Assembly (NCBI RefSeq): GCF_003444775.1
Contig: NZ_CP021081.1
Location: 1,290,001-1,354,000, forward strand
Direction: 5' to 3'
DNA length: 64,000 bases
Origin: Deinococcus ficus
GTDB taxonomy: Bacteria > Deinococcota > Deinococci > Deinococcales > Deinococcaceae
A program made the position numbers and the translations under genes. The notes below the pieces were generated by a model, which saw only the letters and a program-made list of their open reading frames with translations, ran no database searches and had not been told where the DNA came from. Shown piece after piece: positions 12,420 through 23,126 of the stretch; position 1 is the first letter of the stretch, and each line of letters begins with the position of its first letter.

Positions 12420-14699
12420 ATGCACAAGCGTCCTCTTTCCGTCCTCATGCTCAGCCTCGGCCTTCTCCTGCCTGCCTGCGGCACCACGCCCCAGGGCGCC
12501 CCCACGCAGGCCCCGGCGGCCGGCAGCATCGTCGCCACGCCCGACGAGTGCGCCACCTTCGACCAGTACCCCATGGTCGTCGCCCGCGTCGCGTTCAACA
12601 CCGAACGCGACTTCTACGACCTCGCCACCACCTTCGAGTTCCTCGGCGGCACCCTGGAGGACCGCTACGTCCTGCTCGACCTCAGCAAGAAGGAGTACGA
12701 GCAGCTGAAGGTCACCGGCCTCACCCGCGGCTGGAAGGTGGAGATCGACCAGACCGCCACGAAACGCGAGAGCGCCGCGCTGGACATCGTCGCCGCGGGC
12801 GGCACCGTGAAGAACGAACTGAGCGCCCAGTCCATTCCCGGGTACAGCTGCTACCGCACCGTGGAGGAGACGTACCAGACCATGGACCAGCTGGCCGCGC
12901 AGTACCCCAACCTGGTCACGGTCAAGAGCATCGGCCCGACGTGGCTGAAAAGCCGCGGGACCGGCGGGTACGACATGAAGGTCATCATCATCGGGAACAA
13001 GAACAACACCAGCACCAACAAACCCAAGGTCGTGATGACCAGCAGCATTCACGCCCGCGAGTACACGCCGGCCGAACTGCACACCCGCCTTGCCGAGTAC
13101 CTGCTCACCAACTACGGCAAGGATGCCGACGTGACCTGGATGCTGGACAGCCAGGAGGTGCACCTGGTGCTGCAGGCCAACCCGGACGGCCGCAAGAAGG
13201 CCGAGGCGGGGGCCAGCTGGCGCAAGAACGTGAACAACACCAGCGGGTGCAGCACCAGCGCGTACGGTACCGACCTGAACCGCAACTTCAACACCTTCTG
13301 GGGGCAGGGCGGCAGCAGCACCGACCCGTGCAACGAGACGTACATGGGCCGCAGCGCCGCCAGCGAGCCTGAGGTGCAGAACATCCAGAACTACCTGAAG
13401 TCCGTGTTCCCGGACCAGCGCGGCCCGAACCTGGGTGACGCCGCCAGCCTGGACACCATGGGCGTGTACATGGACACCCACAGCTACTCGAAGCTGGTCC
13501 TGTGGAGCTGGGGCCACACCACGACCGCCGCGCCGAACGGCACGCAGCTGCAGAGCCTGGGCCGCAAGTTCGCGTACTTCAACGGGTATAAGCCGCAGCA
13601 GGCGGTGGGCCTGTACCCCACCAGCGGCACCACCGAGGATTACGGATACGGGGAACTGGGCATCGCCAGCTACACCATCGAGCTGGGCAGCGCGTTCTTC
13701 GAGTCGTGCAGCAGTTTCACGAGCGACGTGATCCCGAAGAACCAGCCGGCGCTGCTGTACGCCATGAAGGCCGCCCGCGCCCCATACCGCATGGGCAGCG
13801 GCGCGGACGTGGTGAACGTCTCCGCGCCCGCCAGCGTGACTGCCGGCAGCGCCTTCACCCTCAGCGCCCGCGCGGACAGCACGCGGTACAACAACATGAA
13901 CGGCACCGAACCCGGCCGCGCGGTGACGGGCGCCGAGTACTTCGTGGACCGCGCCCCCTGGGAGGGCGGCACGGCCGTGCCCATGACCGCCAGCGACGGC
14001 AGCTTCAACGCCACCGCGGAGAACATCACGGCCAGCGTGCCCACGGGCGGCCTGAGCGCCGGGCGGCACACCATCTACGTCCGCGCGAAGAACACCAGCG
14101 GCAACTACGGCCCGGTCAGCGCGGTGTTCGTGACCGTGGGCGGCACGGGCGGCAACGTCGCCCCGGTGGCGAGCTTCACGAACACGGTCAGCGGCCTCAC
14201 CGCGAACTTCACCAGCACCAGCACCGACAGTGACGGCACCATCGCCGGGTACAGCTGGAACTTCGGGGACGGCACGACCAGCACCGCCCAGAACCCCGGC
14301 AAGACCTACGCGGCCGCCGGCACGTACACCGTGACCCTGACCGTCACGGACAACGCCGGGGCCACGCACTCGACCAGCAAGGCAGTCACGGTCAGTAATG
14401 GCGGCACGGTCACGTACAGCGGCAGCGTGACGTCCGGCGGCACCTCGTACCAGCCGGGCACGGCCGGCCGCAGCTACGCCGCGGGCACCCTGCGGGCCAC
14501 GCTCAGCGGCCCCAGCGGCACGGACTTCGACCTGTACCTGCAGAAATTCAACGGCACCAGCTGGGTGGACGTCGCCTCCAGCGAGAGCAGCAGCAGCAGC
14601 GAGAGCATCACCTACACGGCCACCAGCGGCACCTACCGCTGGGAGGTGTACGGGTACTCCGGCAGCGGTTCCTACACCCTGAACGTCACCGCCCCCTGA
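12420..14699 (+). CDS. M14-family zinc carboxypeptidase lipoprotein with PKD and PPC-like C-terminal domains
   Basis: A 759-residue secreted peptidase. The N-terminus is a lipoprotein signal with lipobox LLPACG (Cys about residue 20). The catalytic domain shows the zinc motif SSIHAREYTPAE (HxxE, about residue 210), the substrate-binding NPDG and DLNRNFNTFW, a distal His in MDTHSYSKLVLW and the general-base Glu in YTIELGSAFFESC. A PKD domain follows (about residues 580-658, YSWNFGDGT, YTVTLTVTD), then a PPC-type beta domain (DFDLYLQKFNG..WEVYGYSGSGSY). It probably digests extracellular peptides at the cell surface. GGAGGG precedes the ATG and a strong terminator follows. Confidence 0.93.
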   Translation: MHKRPLSVLMLSLGLLLPACGTTPQGAPTQAPAAGSIVATPDECATFDQYPMVVARVAFNTERDFYDLATTFEFLGGTLEDRYVLLDLSKKEYEQLKVTGLTRGWKVEIDQTATKRESAALDIVAAGGTVKNELSAQSIPGYSCYRTVEETYQTMDQLAAQYPNLVTVKSIGPTWLKSRGTGGYDMKVIIIGNKNNTSTNKPKVVMTSSIHAREYTPAELHTRLAEYLLTNYGKDADVTWMLDSQEVHLVLQANPDGRKKAEAGASWRKNVNNTSGCSTSAYGTDLNRNFNTFWGQGGSSTDPCNETYMGRSAASEPEVQNIQNYLKSVFPDQRGPNLGDAASLDTMGVYMDTHSYSKLVLWSWGHTTTAAPNGTQLQSLGRKFAYFNGYKPQQAVGLYPTSGTTEDYGYGELGIASYTIELGSAFFESCSSFTSDVIPKNQPALLYAMKAARAPYRMGSGADVVNVSAPASVTAGSAFTLSARADSTRYNNMNGTEPGRAVTGAEYFVDRAPWEGGTAVPMTASDGSFNATAENITASVPTGGLSAGRHTIYVRAKNTSGNYGPVSAVFVTVGGTGGNVAPVASFTNTVSGLTANFTSTSTDSDGTIAGYSWNFGDGTTSTAQNPGKTYAAAGTYTVTLTVTDNAGATHSTSKAVTVSNGGTVTYSGSVTSGGTSYQPGTAGRSYAAGTLRATLSGPSGTDFDLYLQKFNGTSWVDVASSESSSSSESITYTATSGTYRWEVYGYSGSGSYTLNVTAP

Positions 14700-14718
14700 A
14701 CTGAGGGCTCCTGACCCG

Positions 14719-14747
14719 CACCGATCCCGGGCTTCCCGGGGTCGGTG
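14719..14747 (+). terminator. Intrinsic terminator of the carboxypeptidase gene
   Basis: A 12-bp stem (14719-14730 with 14736-14747, one G-T pair) with a 5-base loop, followed by TTCTCATT. Confidence 0.7.
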
Positions 14748-14752
14748 TTCTC

Positions 14753-14790
14753 ATTGCATAAAAGTGCAATTGTCTGTATTTCCGTGCAGT
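14753..14790 (+). promoter_or_regulatory. Tandem ARG-box-like operator upstream of argF
   Basis: Two 18-base boxes, 14753-14770 (ATTGCATAAAAGTGCAAT, perfect 6-base arms) and 14773-14790 (weaker), are separated by 2 bases. Both carry TGnAT, 4 bases, GTGCA. By my count the first matches 14 of 18 positions of the Bacillus AhrC/ArgR consensus as I recall it. Paired boxes 2-3 bases apart are the usual ArgR hexamer target. An upstream -35-like TTGCAT overlaps the first box. Confidence 0.6.
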
Positions 14791-14830
14791 CGGACTCCGC
14801 TCCTGACTGGGAAGCTGGCCCCCGCCTCTG

Positions 14831-14836
14831 TATACT
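14831..14836 (+). promoter_or_regulatory. Leaderless -10 box of argF
   Basis: TATACT, close to consensus, then 8 bases and the argF ATG. This fixes the start at 14845 rather than at an upstream in-frame ATG inside the ARG box region. Confidence 0.55.
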
Positions 14837-14844
14837 TCCCACCT

Positions 14845-15867
<1,023 letters not shown>

Positions 15868-15899
15868 ACGGCGACGCGGCAGCGGCTTCGGCAGGTGCC

Positions 15900-16430
15900 A
15901 TGATCGGAGGGATGGGCGCCGCACCTGCCGAACCCGTGGAATGGCTGGACCTCGTGAACGAACGCGACGAGGTGACCGGCCGCGTGACCCGCGAGGACGC
16001 CTGGGCCCGGCGCCTGCCCGTCCGCGTCGTGAACGCCTTTCTGGTGAACGCGCGCGGCCAGCTGTGGATTCCGCGCCGCACGCCGTCCAAACACACCTTC
16101 CCCGGGTGCCTGGACATGAGTGTCGGCGGGCACGTGGAGAGCGGCGAGTCGTACGAGCAGGCCTTCCGCCGCGAAACGCGGGAGGAACTGAACCTGAACG
16201 TGGACGACCTGCCCTGGCAGGAGATCGCGGCGTTCTCGCCCTTCCAGACGACCCTCAGCACCTTCATGCGGGTGTACGAACTGCGCGCCGACGAGGCCCC
16301 CGCCTTCAACACCGCCGACTTCAGCGGCGCCGAATGGCTCACGCCGGCGGAACTGCTGGAGCGCGTCGCACGCGGAGACCCGGCGAAAGGCGACCTGGCC
16401 GAACTCGTGCGGCGGTGCTACCCCACATGA
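15900..16430 (+). CDS. Nudix hydrolase (IPP isomerase-like subfamily)
   Basis: A 176-residue Nudix-fold protein. The Nudix box is clear: GGHVESGESYEQAFRRETREEL, about residues 76-97, matching GX5EX7REUXEE. The opening WLDLVNERDEVTGRVTREDA and WIPRRTPSKHTFPGCLDMSV resemble the YfcD/IPP isomerase-like Nudix group, but no isomerase-specific residue is obvious. Substrate unknown. Starts at 15864 (GTG overlapping the argF stop), 15900 or 15912 are all in frame; 15900 has AGGT five bases before it. It overlaps the next gene by 4 bases (ATGA), so it is part of the argF-argC operon. Confidence 0.85.
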   Translation: MIGGMGAAPAEPVEWLDLVNERDEVTGRVTREDAWARRLPVRVVNAFLVNARGQLWIPRRTPSKHTFPGCLDMSVGGHVESGESYEQAFRRETREELNLNVDDLPWQEIAAFSPFQTTLSTFMRVYELRADEAPAFNTADFSGAEWLTPAELLERVARGDPAKGDLAELVRRCYPT

Positions 16431-16966
16431 CCACCCTGACCACCCCACGCCTGATCGTGCGTCCGTTCCGGGAGGCCGACCTCCCGGCGTTCACGGCTTA
16501 CCGGAACGACCCGGCCGTGGCCCGTTACCAGGGCTGGGCATTGCCCTACCCGGCTGAAGCAGCCCAGGCCATGCTGTCCGGGCGCGCCCTCGGCGAGGAC
16601 GGCTGGGTGCAGCGCGCCGTCACCCTCCCGGACGGCACGCTGCTGGGCGACGTGGCGCTGAACACGCACGGCCCGCAGGCGGAACTGGGCGTGACCCTCG
16701 CCACCCACGCGCAGGGGCGCGGCTACGCCCACGAGGCCCTCACCGCCCTGATCGCCCACGCCTTCGCCGTTCTGGGCCTGCACCGCCTGCACGCCGGCAT
16801 CGACCCGCGCAACGAACCCGTCACTCGGCTGCTCACGCGCCTGCACTTCCGGCACGAAGGCACCCACATCCAGAGTTACTGGCACCGCGGCGAGTGGACC
16901 GACGAGGCCACCTACGCCCTCCTCAGGAGTGAATGGACCCATGACCCAACCCAAGATCTTCATTGA
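16427..16966 (+). CDS. GNAT-family N-acetyltransferase, RimJ/RimL type
   Basis: A 179-residue acetyl-CoA-dependent acetyltransferase. [17 protein letters not shown] at the N-terminus and the acetyl-CoA loop [22 protein letters not shown], followed by [19 protein letters not shown], are diagnostic of the Acetyltransf_3 (RimJ/L) group. The acceptor is unknown. Its position between argF and argC invites the idea of an arginine-pathway acetylation, but that is only context: GNAT genes often ride in unrelated operons. It begins in an ATGA overlap with the Nudix gene and its end overlaps argC by 26 bases. Confidence 0.88.
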   Translation: MTTLTTPRLIVRPFREADLPAFTAYRNDPAVARYQGWALPYPAEAAQAMLSGRALGEDGWVQRAVTLPDGTLLGDVALNTHGPQAELGVTLATHAQGRGYAHEALTALIAHAFAVLGLHRLHAGIDPRNEPVTRLLTRLHFRHEGTHIQSYWHRGEWTDEATYALLRSEWTHDPTQDLH

Positions 16967-17876
16967 CGGCGAGGCCGGCACCACCGGCCTGCAGATCCGC
17001 CAGCGCCTCCAGGCCCGCACCGACCTGGAGCTGCTGAGCATCGACCCGGCCCGCCGCAAGGACCCCGCCGCCCGCGCCGAACTCCTGAACGCCGCCGACG
17101 TGTCCATCCTGTGCCTGCACGACGACGCGGCCAAGGAGGCGGTGCAGCTCACCACCAACCCCGCCGCCCGGCTGCTGGACGCCAGCACCGCCCACCGCGT
17201 GAACCCGGACTGGACCTTCGGCTTCCCCGAACTGAACGCGAATCAGCCGGACCGGATCCGCGCGGCGCGCCTCGTGGCGAACCCCGGGTGTTACAGCACG
17301 GCCGCCATCGCGCTGCTCGCCCCCCTCACCGCCCGCGGCATGCTGCCTGCCGACCACCCCATCAGCATTCAGGGGTACAGCGGGTACAGCGGCGGCGGCC
17401 GCGCCCTGGTGGACGCCCACGAGCGCGGCGAGGCCCACCCCATGCGCGGGGACTTCCTGTCGTACGCCCTGGGCCTGGACCACAAGCACCTGCCGGAAAT
17501 CGTGCGGTACGGCGGCCTGACCCGCACCCCGGTCTTCACGCCGAACGTGGGCGCCTGGGCGCAGGGCATGATCGTCACCATTCCCCTGCACCTGGATGCG
17601 CTGGGCACCACCGCCGCCGCGCTGCACGGGGCGCTGGACGACCACTACCGCGGGCAGAACTTCGTCCGCGTGGGGCGCATGGCCGAGAACCCCGCCATCC
17701 TGGACCCGCAGGCCCTGAACGACACGAACAACCTGGAACTGTTCGTGTACGCGTCGGCCGACGGGGAACGCGCCGTGCTGGCCGCTCGCCTCGACAACCT
17801 CGGGAAGGGCGCCGGGGGCGCAGCCGTGCAGAACCTCGACCTGATGCTCTCCGCGCGGACCAGTCCGTCCGCCTGA
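16941..17876 (+). CDS. argC: N-acetyl-gamma-glutamyl-phosphate reductase, type 2
   Basis: NADPH-dependent reduction of N-acetylglutamyl phosphate in arginine synthesis. The 311-residue size and the opening [19 protein letters not shown] identify the shorter type 2 class. The active-site Cys is in [15 protein letters not shown] (about residue 117), and the His motif lies in [13 protein letters not shown] chose ATG 16941 because AGGAG is 12 bases upstream; a GTG four codons earlier is too close to it. Its first bases lie inside the GNAT gene, which supports coupling. A perfect terminator follows. Confidence 0.95.
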   Translation: MTQPKIFIDGEAGTTGLQIRQRLQARTDLELLSIDPARRKDPAARAELLNAADVSILCLHDDAAKEAVQLTTNPAARLLDASTAHRVNPDWTFGFPELNANQPDRIRAARLVANPGCYSTAAIALLAPLTARGMLPADHPISIQGYSGYSGGGRALVDAHERGEAHPMRGDFLSYALGLDHKHLPEIVRYGGLTRTPVFTPNVGAWAQGMIVTIPLHLDALGTTAAALHGALDDHYRGQNFVRVGRMAENPAILDPQALNDTNNLELFVYASADGERAVLAARLDNLGKGAGGAAVQNLDLMLSARTSPSA

Positions 17877-17891
17877 GCTCCTCAGTCATAG

Positions 17892-17923
17892 AAAAGGACG
17901 CCACACGACCGTGGCGTCCTTTT
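17892..17923. terminator. Bidirectional intrinsic terminator
   Basis: A 13-bp perfect stem, AAAAGGACGCCAC with its complement, and a 6-base loop. The T and A runs at the ends make it work on both strands, ending argC and the convergent fasciclin gene. Confidence 0.9.
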
Positions 17924-17942
17924 CGTTGGGGTGTCTGTCCGA

Positions 17943-19643
17943 TCAGGGCAGGATGACGGTGTCGATGGCGTACACGATCCCGAGGCCGGTGCCGATCTCG
18001 GTGGGTTCGGTCACGGCCGTGCCGAACAGGTAACCGCCCTCAGTGCGGGGGCTGACGCGGATGGTGCTGCCGCCCACGGTCACGAGGTCCGTGTTGCTGC
18101 CCAGCGCGGTGGTCGTGACGCGGCTGTTCACCACATGCGAGAGCAGCACGGTGCGCAGGCGGGCCGGGTCGGCCTTCAGGGTGTCCAGCGTCGCGGCGGG
18201 AATCTTGGCGAAGGCGTCGTTGGTGGGCGCGAAGATCGTCACGTCACCGGTGGTGAGGGTGTCCACCAGACCGGCCGCCTGGATCAGGCTGACCAGCGTG
18301 GAGAAGCGGGCGTCGGCGCTCAGGCGGGCGTAGACGGAGGAGGCCGCGGCCGTCACGGTGGTGGTCGTGGTGGTGTTCGTCGCGGGCGCCGTGGTGGTCA
18401 CGGTGGCGGTGGTGGTGGCCGGCGTGGTTTCGGTGGTCACTTCCACCGCGACAGGCTCCACGATCACCAGGTCGGCGGGCATCAGCACGCGGTCGATGGC
18501 GTAGATGTTGCAGTTGCTGGCGGTCACTGCCGTCGTCTCGACGCGGGTCTCGCCGATCATCACGTCGGTGCCGCTGCCGGTGATGGTGATGGTCGCGCCG
18601 TCGGCAGTGGTGTAAGGCGTGGCGTTCACGAGGCTGCCGGACTCCACGCGGGTGGGCAGGATGTGGTACTGCAGCACCCGCTTGAGGGCGGCCGGGTCGG
18701 AGGCCAGGCGGGCCAGCTGATCCGGGTCCACGGCCTCGAAGGCGGCGTTAGTGGGCGCGAAGATGGTGTACTCGCCGGTCATGATCGTCTCGGTGAGCCC
18801 GGCGTCGCTGAGCAGGTCGCGCAGCGTGGTGAAGCGGTCGTCGCCGACCAGCACGTCGTAGCAGGACATGGCCGTTTCGGCGGTGGTTTCCGTCGTGGCG
18901 ACCTCGGTGGTCGTCTCGGTGGTGGCCGTTTCCGTGGTGGTGGTCTCGGTCGTGATGGTTTCCGTGGTGGTGGTCTCGGTCGTCGTGGTGGCCGGGGCTT
19001 CGGTCGTGGTCGTCGTGGTGGTGGTCGTGGTGCTGCGCTGCGGCGTGGCCGGAATCACGATGGGCGCGGACACGACCGGAGCGGGCGCGGCGGGCGCAGC
19101 CGCAGCGGGGGCCGGTGCGGGCGCGGGGGCGGCACCCGTGGCGGGAGGCACCAGCACCGTGTCGATGACGTGCACGACGCCGTTACAAGCGGCGATGTCG
19201 GCGCGGGTCACGGTGGCGCCATTCACGCGCAGGCGGTTGCCGCTCATGCTCAGCGTGAGGCTGGGGCCGGCGAGGCTGGCGACGCTGCGCATGCCCATCA
19301 GCTGTTTGCCGGTCATCTTGCTGCCGAGCATGTGGTACGTGAGAACCGAGTCAAGCAGGTCCGGGTCATTCAGGACGTTGGCGAGCACGTCGCTGGGCAG
19401 TTTGGCGAACGCGGCATTCGTGGGTGCGAACAGGGTGCCCTGGCCGCCGCTGAGCATCTCGGCGTACCCGCCGGCGCTGACGGCGGCGTTCAGGGTGCTG
19501 AACTGCGGGTCGGTGGCGATGATCTGCGCCACGGTGCGGCACGCGGCAGGTTGGGCCACGGGGGCCGGGCCGCCCGCTCCACCCGCCAGCGCGGGTGTGA
19601 TGAGCATCAGGCCAAGGGTCATCAGTGCAGTCTGCTTCTTCAT
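17943..19643 (-). CDS. Secreted three-domain fasciclin (FAS1) protein with threonine-rich linkers
   Basis: A 566-residue exported protein, signal peptide MKKQTALMTLGLMLITPALA. Three FAS1 domains follow at about residues 36-170, 263-390 and 435-566, each with the H1 motif (TLFAPTNAAFAKL, TIFAPTNAAFEAV, TIFAPTNDAFAKI) and H2-like YH (LTYHML, LQYHIL; LLSHVV in the third). FAS1 domains mediate adhesion, so a cell-surface or matrix role is likely. The first linker is nearly all Thr and Glu, a typical extended and possibly glycosylated spacer; the second is Thr/Ala-rich. GAGGTG precedes the ATG. Confidence 0.92.
   Translation of the reverse strand: MKKQTALMTLGLMLITPALAGGAGGPAPVAQPAACRTVAQIIATDPQFSTLNAAVSAGGYAEMLSGGQGTLFAPTNAAFAKLPSDVLANVLNDPDLLDSVLTYHMLGSKMTGKQLMGMRSVASLAGPSLTLSMSGNRLRVNGATVTRADIAACNGVVHVIDTVLVPPATGAAPAPAPAPAAAAPAAPAPVVSAPIVIPATPQRSTTTTTTTTTTEAPATTTTETTTTETITTETTTTETATTETTTEVATTETTAETAMSCYDVLVGDDRFTTLRDLLSDAGLTETIMTGEYTIFAPTNAAFEAVDPDQLARLASDPAALKRVLQYHILPTRVESGSLVNATPYTTADGATITITGSGTDVMIGETRVETTAVTASNCNIYAIDRVLMPADLVIVEPVAVEVTTETTPATTTATVTTTAPATNTTTTTTVTAAASSVYARLSADARFSTLVSLIQAAGLVDTLTTGDVTIFAPTNDAFAKIPAATLDTLKADPARLRTVLLSHVVNSRVTTTALGSNTDLVTVGGSTIRVSPRTEGGYLFGTAVTEPTEIGTGLGIVYAIDTVILP
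18868..19050 (-). repeat. In-frame low-complexity repeat encoding a Thr/Glu linker
   Basis: On the coding strand ACC, ACG, ACA and GAA/GAG codons repeat (TTTTE-like units) over about 180 bases between FAS1 domains 1 and 2. Such tracts can change length by slippage. Confidence 0.75.
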
Positions 19644-19850
19644 ACGGTCACCTCAGGAGGTCCTGCTCTGTGAGCTGTAAAAAATTGTTACCGAGCCTCA
19701 ATCTTCCCCACTCCTCATGAGATTGCAACCGATGGAAGTATTTAAGTAAGACCAGATAAAAGCACATGAATGCACCTTATTTACAGACTCACGGCGGACT
19801 CATGCGTGAGGATGTTAGGAGGCAGAGGGGATGCGTTGCCAAGAAGGAGT

Positions 19851-19878
19851 GAGGGAAGCAGACTGGCCGCTTCCCCTC
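19851..19878 (-). terminator. Candidate hairpin after ftsK
   Basis: GAGGGAAGC (19851-19859) pairs with GCTTCCCCTC (19869-19878) with one bulge. There is no good T-tract on the minus strand, so termination is uncertain. Confidence 0.4.
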
Positions 19879-19891
19879 GTTTCTTCCTGCC

Positions 19892-22800
19892 TTACTTGCC
19901 GAAGTACTCGGGCAGGTCCACTTCCGTGATCAGCACGTCGCGGGGCTTGCTGCCCTGGTGCTTGCTCACCACGCCCATCGCCTCCAGCAGGTCCATCAGT
20001 TTCCCGGCTCGGGCGTGCCCCACGCTCAGGCGCCGTTGCAGGCGCGACACGCTGCCCTGGCCTTCCTCGATGCAGATCTGCGCCGCCTGCCGCAGCAGCG
20101 GATCGCTGAAATCCATGCTGGCCTTGTCGGTCGTAGGCCCGCTCGCCTCGATGCCACCCTCGAAGTCCGCGCCGTACGCCTCCACGAACGCGTCCTCGAA
20201 CACCATGCGCCGCAACTCGTCCGCGATGCGCGCGGACTCCACCTCGCTGATGTACGGGCCCTGCAGGCGCAGGGGTTTGACCAGACCCGGCTGGTAGAAC
20301 AGCATGTCGCCCATCCCGGTCAGGCGCTCGGCGCCCATGGCGTCCAGGATGGTGCGGCTGTCGTGGCTGCTGCTCACCGCGAACGCGATCCGCGCCGGGA
20401 TGTTCACCTTGATCAGGCTGGTCAGGATGTCCACGCTGGGCCGCTGCGTCGCCAGGATCAGGTGCATGCCGGTCGCGCGGGCCATCTGCGCCAGACGCAT
20501 GATCGCGGACTCCACTTCCTTCGGGCTGGTGATCATCAGGTCCGCCAGCTCGTCGATGATGATCACGAGGTGCGGGAGTTCCGTCTCGCCCACCTGCCGC
20601 ATCTTCGCGTTGAACTGCTCCAGGTTCTTCGCGCCGACCTGCGACATCATCTTGTAGCGCCGCTCCATGTGCGCCACCGCGCCCAGCAGCACGCCGGCCG
20701 CGTCCACCGGGTTCGTGACCACCGGCCGCACCAGGTGCGGAATCCCGTCGTACGGCGTGAGTTCCACCATCTTCGGGTCGATCATCAGGAAGCGCAGCTC
20801 GGTCGGCAGGTACTTGAACAGCAGGCTGGTGATCAGCGTGTTCACGCACACCGACTTCCCGCTCCCGGTGCTGCCGGCCACCAGCAGGTGCGGCATCTTC
20901 GCGAGGTCCCCGACCATCAGTTCCCCGTCGATGCTCTTCCCGAGAATCACCGGCAGCTTGCCCCGCGCCGCCCGGAAGGACGGCGCCTCAGCCGCCTGAT
21001 GGAACGTCACCGGTTCCCGGTCGGCATTCGGGACTTCCAGGCCGATCACGCTCTTGCCCGGCACCGGCGCCTCCACGCGCACTCCACCCACCGCCAGGGC
21101 GCGCGCGAGGTCGTTGGCGAGCCCTGCGATCCGGCTGATCTTCTCCCCGGGGGCCGGTTCGATCTCGTACCGGGTGACGGTCGGGCCGCGCGCGTAATCC
21201 ACGACCTTCGCCTGCAGGTTGAACTGCCGCAACGTCTCCTCGATCACGCCCGCCCGCTGCCGCGCCGCGACGTCCATGGCGGTGGTGTTCAGCGCGGCGG
21301 CCGGCACCGGGTCCAGCAGCGCGGGCGTGGGGAGCGCCAGATCAATGGCGCCCACCGGCCGGTCCGCGGCCGCGCGGCGCTCGGGCGCAGCGGACTCCCA
21401 GGGTGCGCTGCCGCCCGGGCTGGCCGCCTGCACCCCTCCGGCGCCCAGCAGCGGGGCGGGCCGCTGCGGCACCGCCGGCAGGGGAGAGGCGGCCGGGCCG
21501 AACGGCAGGTCCTCGTCCTCGCCCAGGTCGGCGAAGGGATCGAAGCCGTCTGTGACCGGTGCGATCGGAGCAGGAGCGTGGTTCGGGCGGGCCGGCACGG
21601 CCACCGCCGCGGGCGGCAGGGGATTCGCGTCCCCCACCCCCACCGGCACGCGCTCCTGCACGGTCCACTCCACCCCGGCGTCCACGCCCAGCCCGGTGAA
21701 GTCCAGGTTCACGCTCGGCACGGCGGGCGCCGCGATGGTCATCGCTTCGGCGCGCCGCCGGGCCTCCTCCTGCGCCTCCGAGAGCCGCGCCCGCCAGCCG
21801 TCCATGTCGGCCAGCGTGCCGTCCGGGTCGGCGGTGATCGCGGCGGCCAGCGCGGCAGCCACCTCGGTCGGCGCCCGGTCGAAGGCCGCGCACAGGTCCG
21901 GCCAGCCCGGGTAGTGCGCTTCCCGGCCGCGCCACAGCGTGAAGTCCTCCGCGACCTCCCGCCACGCGGCGGCCCGCTCCCGGTGCGCGGGCAGTTCGCG
22001 GCCCAGCAGGCCCGCGTCCGGTTTCGCCAGGGCCTTCTCGGCGGCCCTGCGCTCGCGTTCCAGCCGCCCGGCGCGCTGCGCGAGGCGCTGCACGTCCAGC
22101 ACCAGCGCCCGCCGCCAGCGTTCCAGCGCAGCGCTCGCCAGGGTGCTGCCCAGCGCCACGCTCAGCTCATGCCGGCCGGCCTTCACCTCGTTCGCGGCCG
22201 CCTCGGCTTCCGCGCCGGCGTCCGGGGCCTCGGCGGCCACGTCCGCGCGCAGGTCCCGCGCGGCGTTCGCGACGAAGGTGTTCGTCACGTCCCGCCAGCC
22301 GGCCAGCTCCCGGTCCAGGTTCTTCAGTCCGGCCTCGTCCAGCGCCCGCAGGTCCTTCTGCGCGGCGCGGACCTCCTCCTGTTGCGTGCGCAGTTCCTTC
22401 GCGTCCGGGTACAGGCGGCGCAGCGCGTCGAGTTCCTTCAGGTAGGTGCCCAGGCCCTGGCGCGCCTCGCCGCGCGCCCGCGCGGACTCGCGGCCTTCCT
22501 GCCGCGACTCGATGGCGCCCTGCACGTTCTCCGTCGCGCCGCCCAGCACCCCGCTCAGCCAGCGGAAGAAGCGCTTGGCGAGCGTGAGGGGCGCGAGGTG
22601 CAGCATGATCTCCAGACCCAGCGTGAGGACCACCAGCGGCAGCAGCCCCGCCGCGTAACTCAGCGCGCGGAACAGGGGCGTCATGGCCTGCTGCGCGAGC
22701 ACCCCGGCCGCTTCCGGCTCGATCAGGTCATGCAGTGCCAGCAGCGCCAGCACGACCACCGCGCCCCCCAGAACCCGCCGGGTGAGGTTCCGCACGTCCC

Positions 22801-23059
22801 GCCCCAGGAACACCAGCACGCCGTACGCCACCGGGATGACCGGCAGCATGAACGCCCCCCAGCCCAGCCAGCGCAGCAGTTCCAGCCGGATCAGCGCCAT
22901 CGGGCCGGCGGGCGTACTGCCCGGCACGGCCGATGTGACCAGCAGCGGCAGCAGCAGCGTGAGCGCCAGGAAGATCCCCAGGGCGAACAGCACCAGACCC
23001 AGCGCCTCTCCATCGAACCTGCTCACCGGAGGAGCTGTTTTACTGCGAGCCTTCGCCAT
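19892..23059 (-). CDS. ftsK: DNA translocase FtsK
   Basis: Membrane-anchored, hexameric DNA pump that clears chromosome ends at the division septum. The 1055-residue product has about four to five N-terminal membrane helices (residues 15-190), a long central linker, a RecA-like motor with Walker [14 protein letters not shown] (about residue 730) and Walker [12 protein letters not shown] (about 833), and a C-terminal gamma winged-helix domain ([24 protein letters not shown]) that reads oriented DNA sites. The linker is Ala/Arg/Glu-rich and predicted helical in its first half rather than purely Pro/Gln-rich. ATG 23059 is set by TACACT 7 bases upstream; the frame is open further upstream but extends into the divergent gene. 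Confidence 0.95.
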   Translation of the reverse strand: MAKARSKTAPPVSRFDGEALGLVLFALGIFLALTLLLPLLVTSAVPGSTPAGPMALIRLELLRWLGWGAFMLPVIPVAYGVLVFLGRDVRNLTRRVLGGAVVVLALLALHDLIEPEAAGVLAQQAMTPLFRALSYAAGLLPLVVLTLGLEIMLHLAPLTLAKRFFRWLSGVLGGATENVQGAIESRQEGRESARARGEARQGLGTYLKELDALRRLYPDAKELRTQQEEVRAAQKDLRALDEAGLKNLDRELAGWRDVTNTFVANAARDLRADVAAEAPDAGAEAEAAANEVKAGRHELSVALGSTLASAALERWRRALVLDVQRLAQRAGRLERERRAAEKALAKPDAGLLGRELPAHRERAAAWREVAEDFTLWRGREAHYPGWPDLCAAFDRAPTEVAAALAAAITADPDGTLADMDGWRARLSEAQEEARRRAEAMTIAAPAVPSVNLDFTGLGVDAGVEWTVQERVPVGVGDANPLPPAAVAVPARPNHAPAPIAPVTDGFDPFADLGEDEDLPFGPAASPLPAVPQRPAPLLGAGGVQAASPGGSAPWESAAPERRAAADRPVGAIDLALPTPALLDPVPAAALNTTAMDVAARQRAGVIEETLRQFNLQAKVVDYARGPTVTRYEIEPAPGEKISRIAGLANDLARALAVGGVRVEAPVPGKSVIGLEVPNADREPVTFHQAAEAPSFRAARGKLPVILGKSIDGELMVGDLAKMPHLLVAGSTGSGKSVCVNTLITSLLFKYLPTELRFLMIDPKMVELTPYDGIPHLVRPVVTNPVDAAGVLLGAVAHMERRYKMMSQVGAKNLEQFNAKMRQVGETELPHLVIIIDELADLMITSPKEVESAIMRLAQMARATGMHLILATQRPSVDILTSLIKVNIPARIAFAVSSSHDSRTILDAMGAERLTGMGDMLFYQPGLVKPLRLQGPYISEVESARIADELRRMVFEDAFVEAYGADFEGGIEASGPTTDKASMDFSDPLLRQAAQICIEEGQGSVSRLQRRLSVGHARAGKLMDLLEAMGVVSKHQGSKPRDVLITEVDLPEYFGK

Positions 23060-23066
23060 GTGCGCA

Positions 23067-23072
23067 AGTGTA
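23067..23072 (-). promoter_or_regulatory. Leaderless -10 box of ftsK
   Basis: TACACT followed by 7 bases and the ftsK ATG. Confidence 0.45.
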
Positions 23073-23110
23073 ACCCAGCCGCCCGCGCGGTCTCGTGGGC
23101 GTTTCCCGCG

Positions 23111-23116
23111 CATAAT
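23111..23116 (+). promoter_or_regulatory. -10 box of the JAMM protein gene
   Basis: CATAAT, five of six bases of consensus, 10 bases before the ATG at 23127. Back to back with the ftsK promoter. Confidence 0.4.
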
Positions 23117-23126
23117 GACGCCGTTC

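Noticed and set aside
18860..19060. GTGGTGGT-rich tract as a microsatellite or foreign insertion
   Set aside because: It stays in frame as the Thr/Glu linker of the fasciclin gene, so it is coding low complexity, not a separate element.
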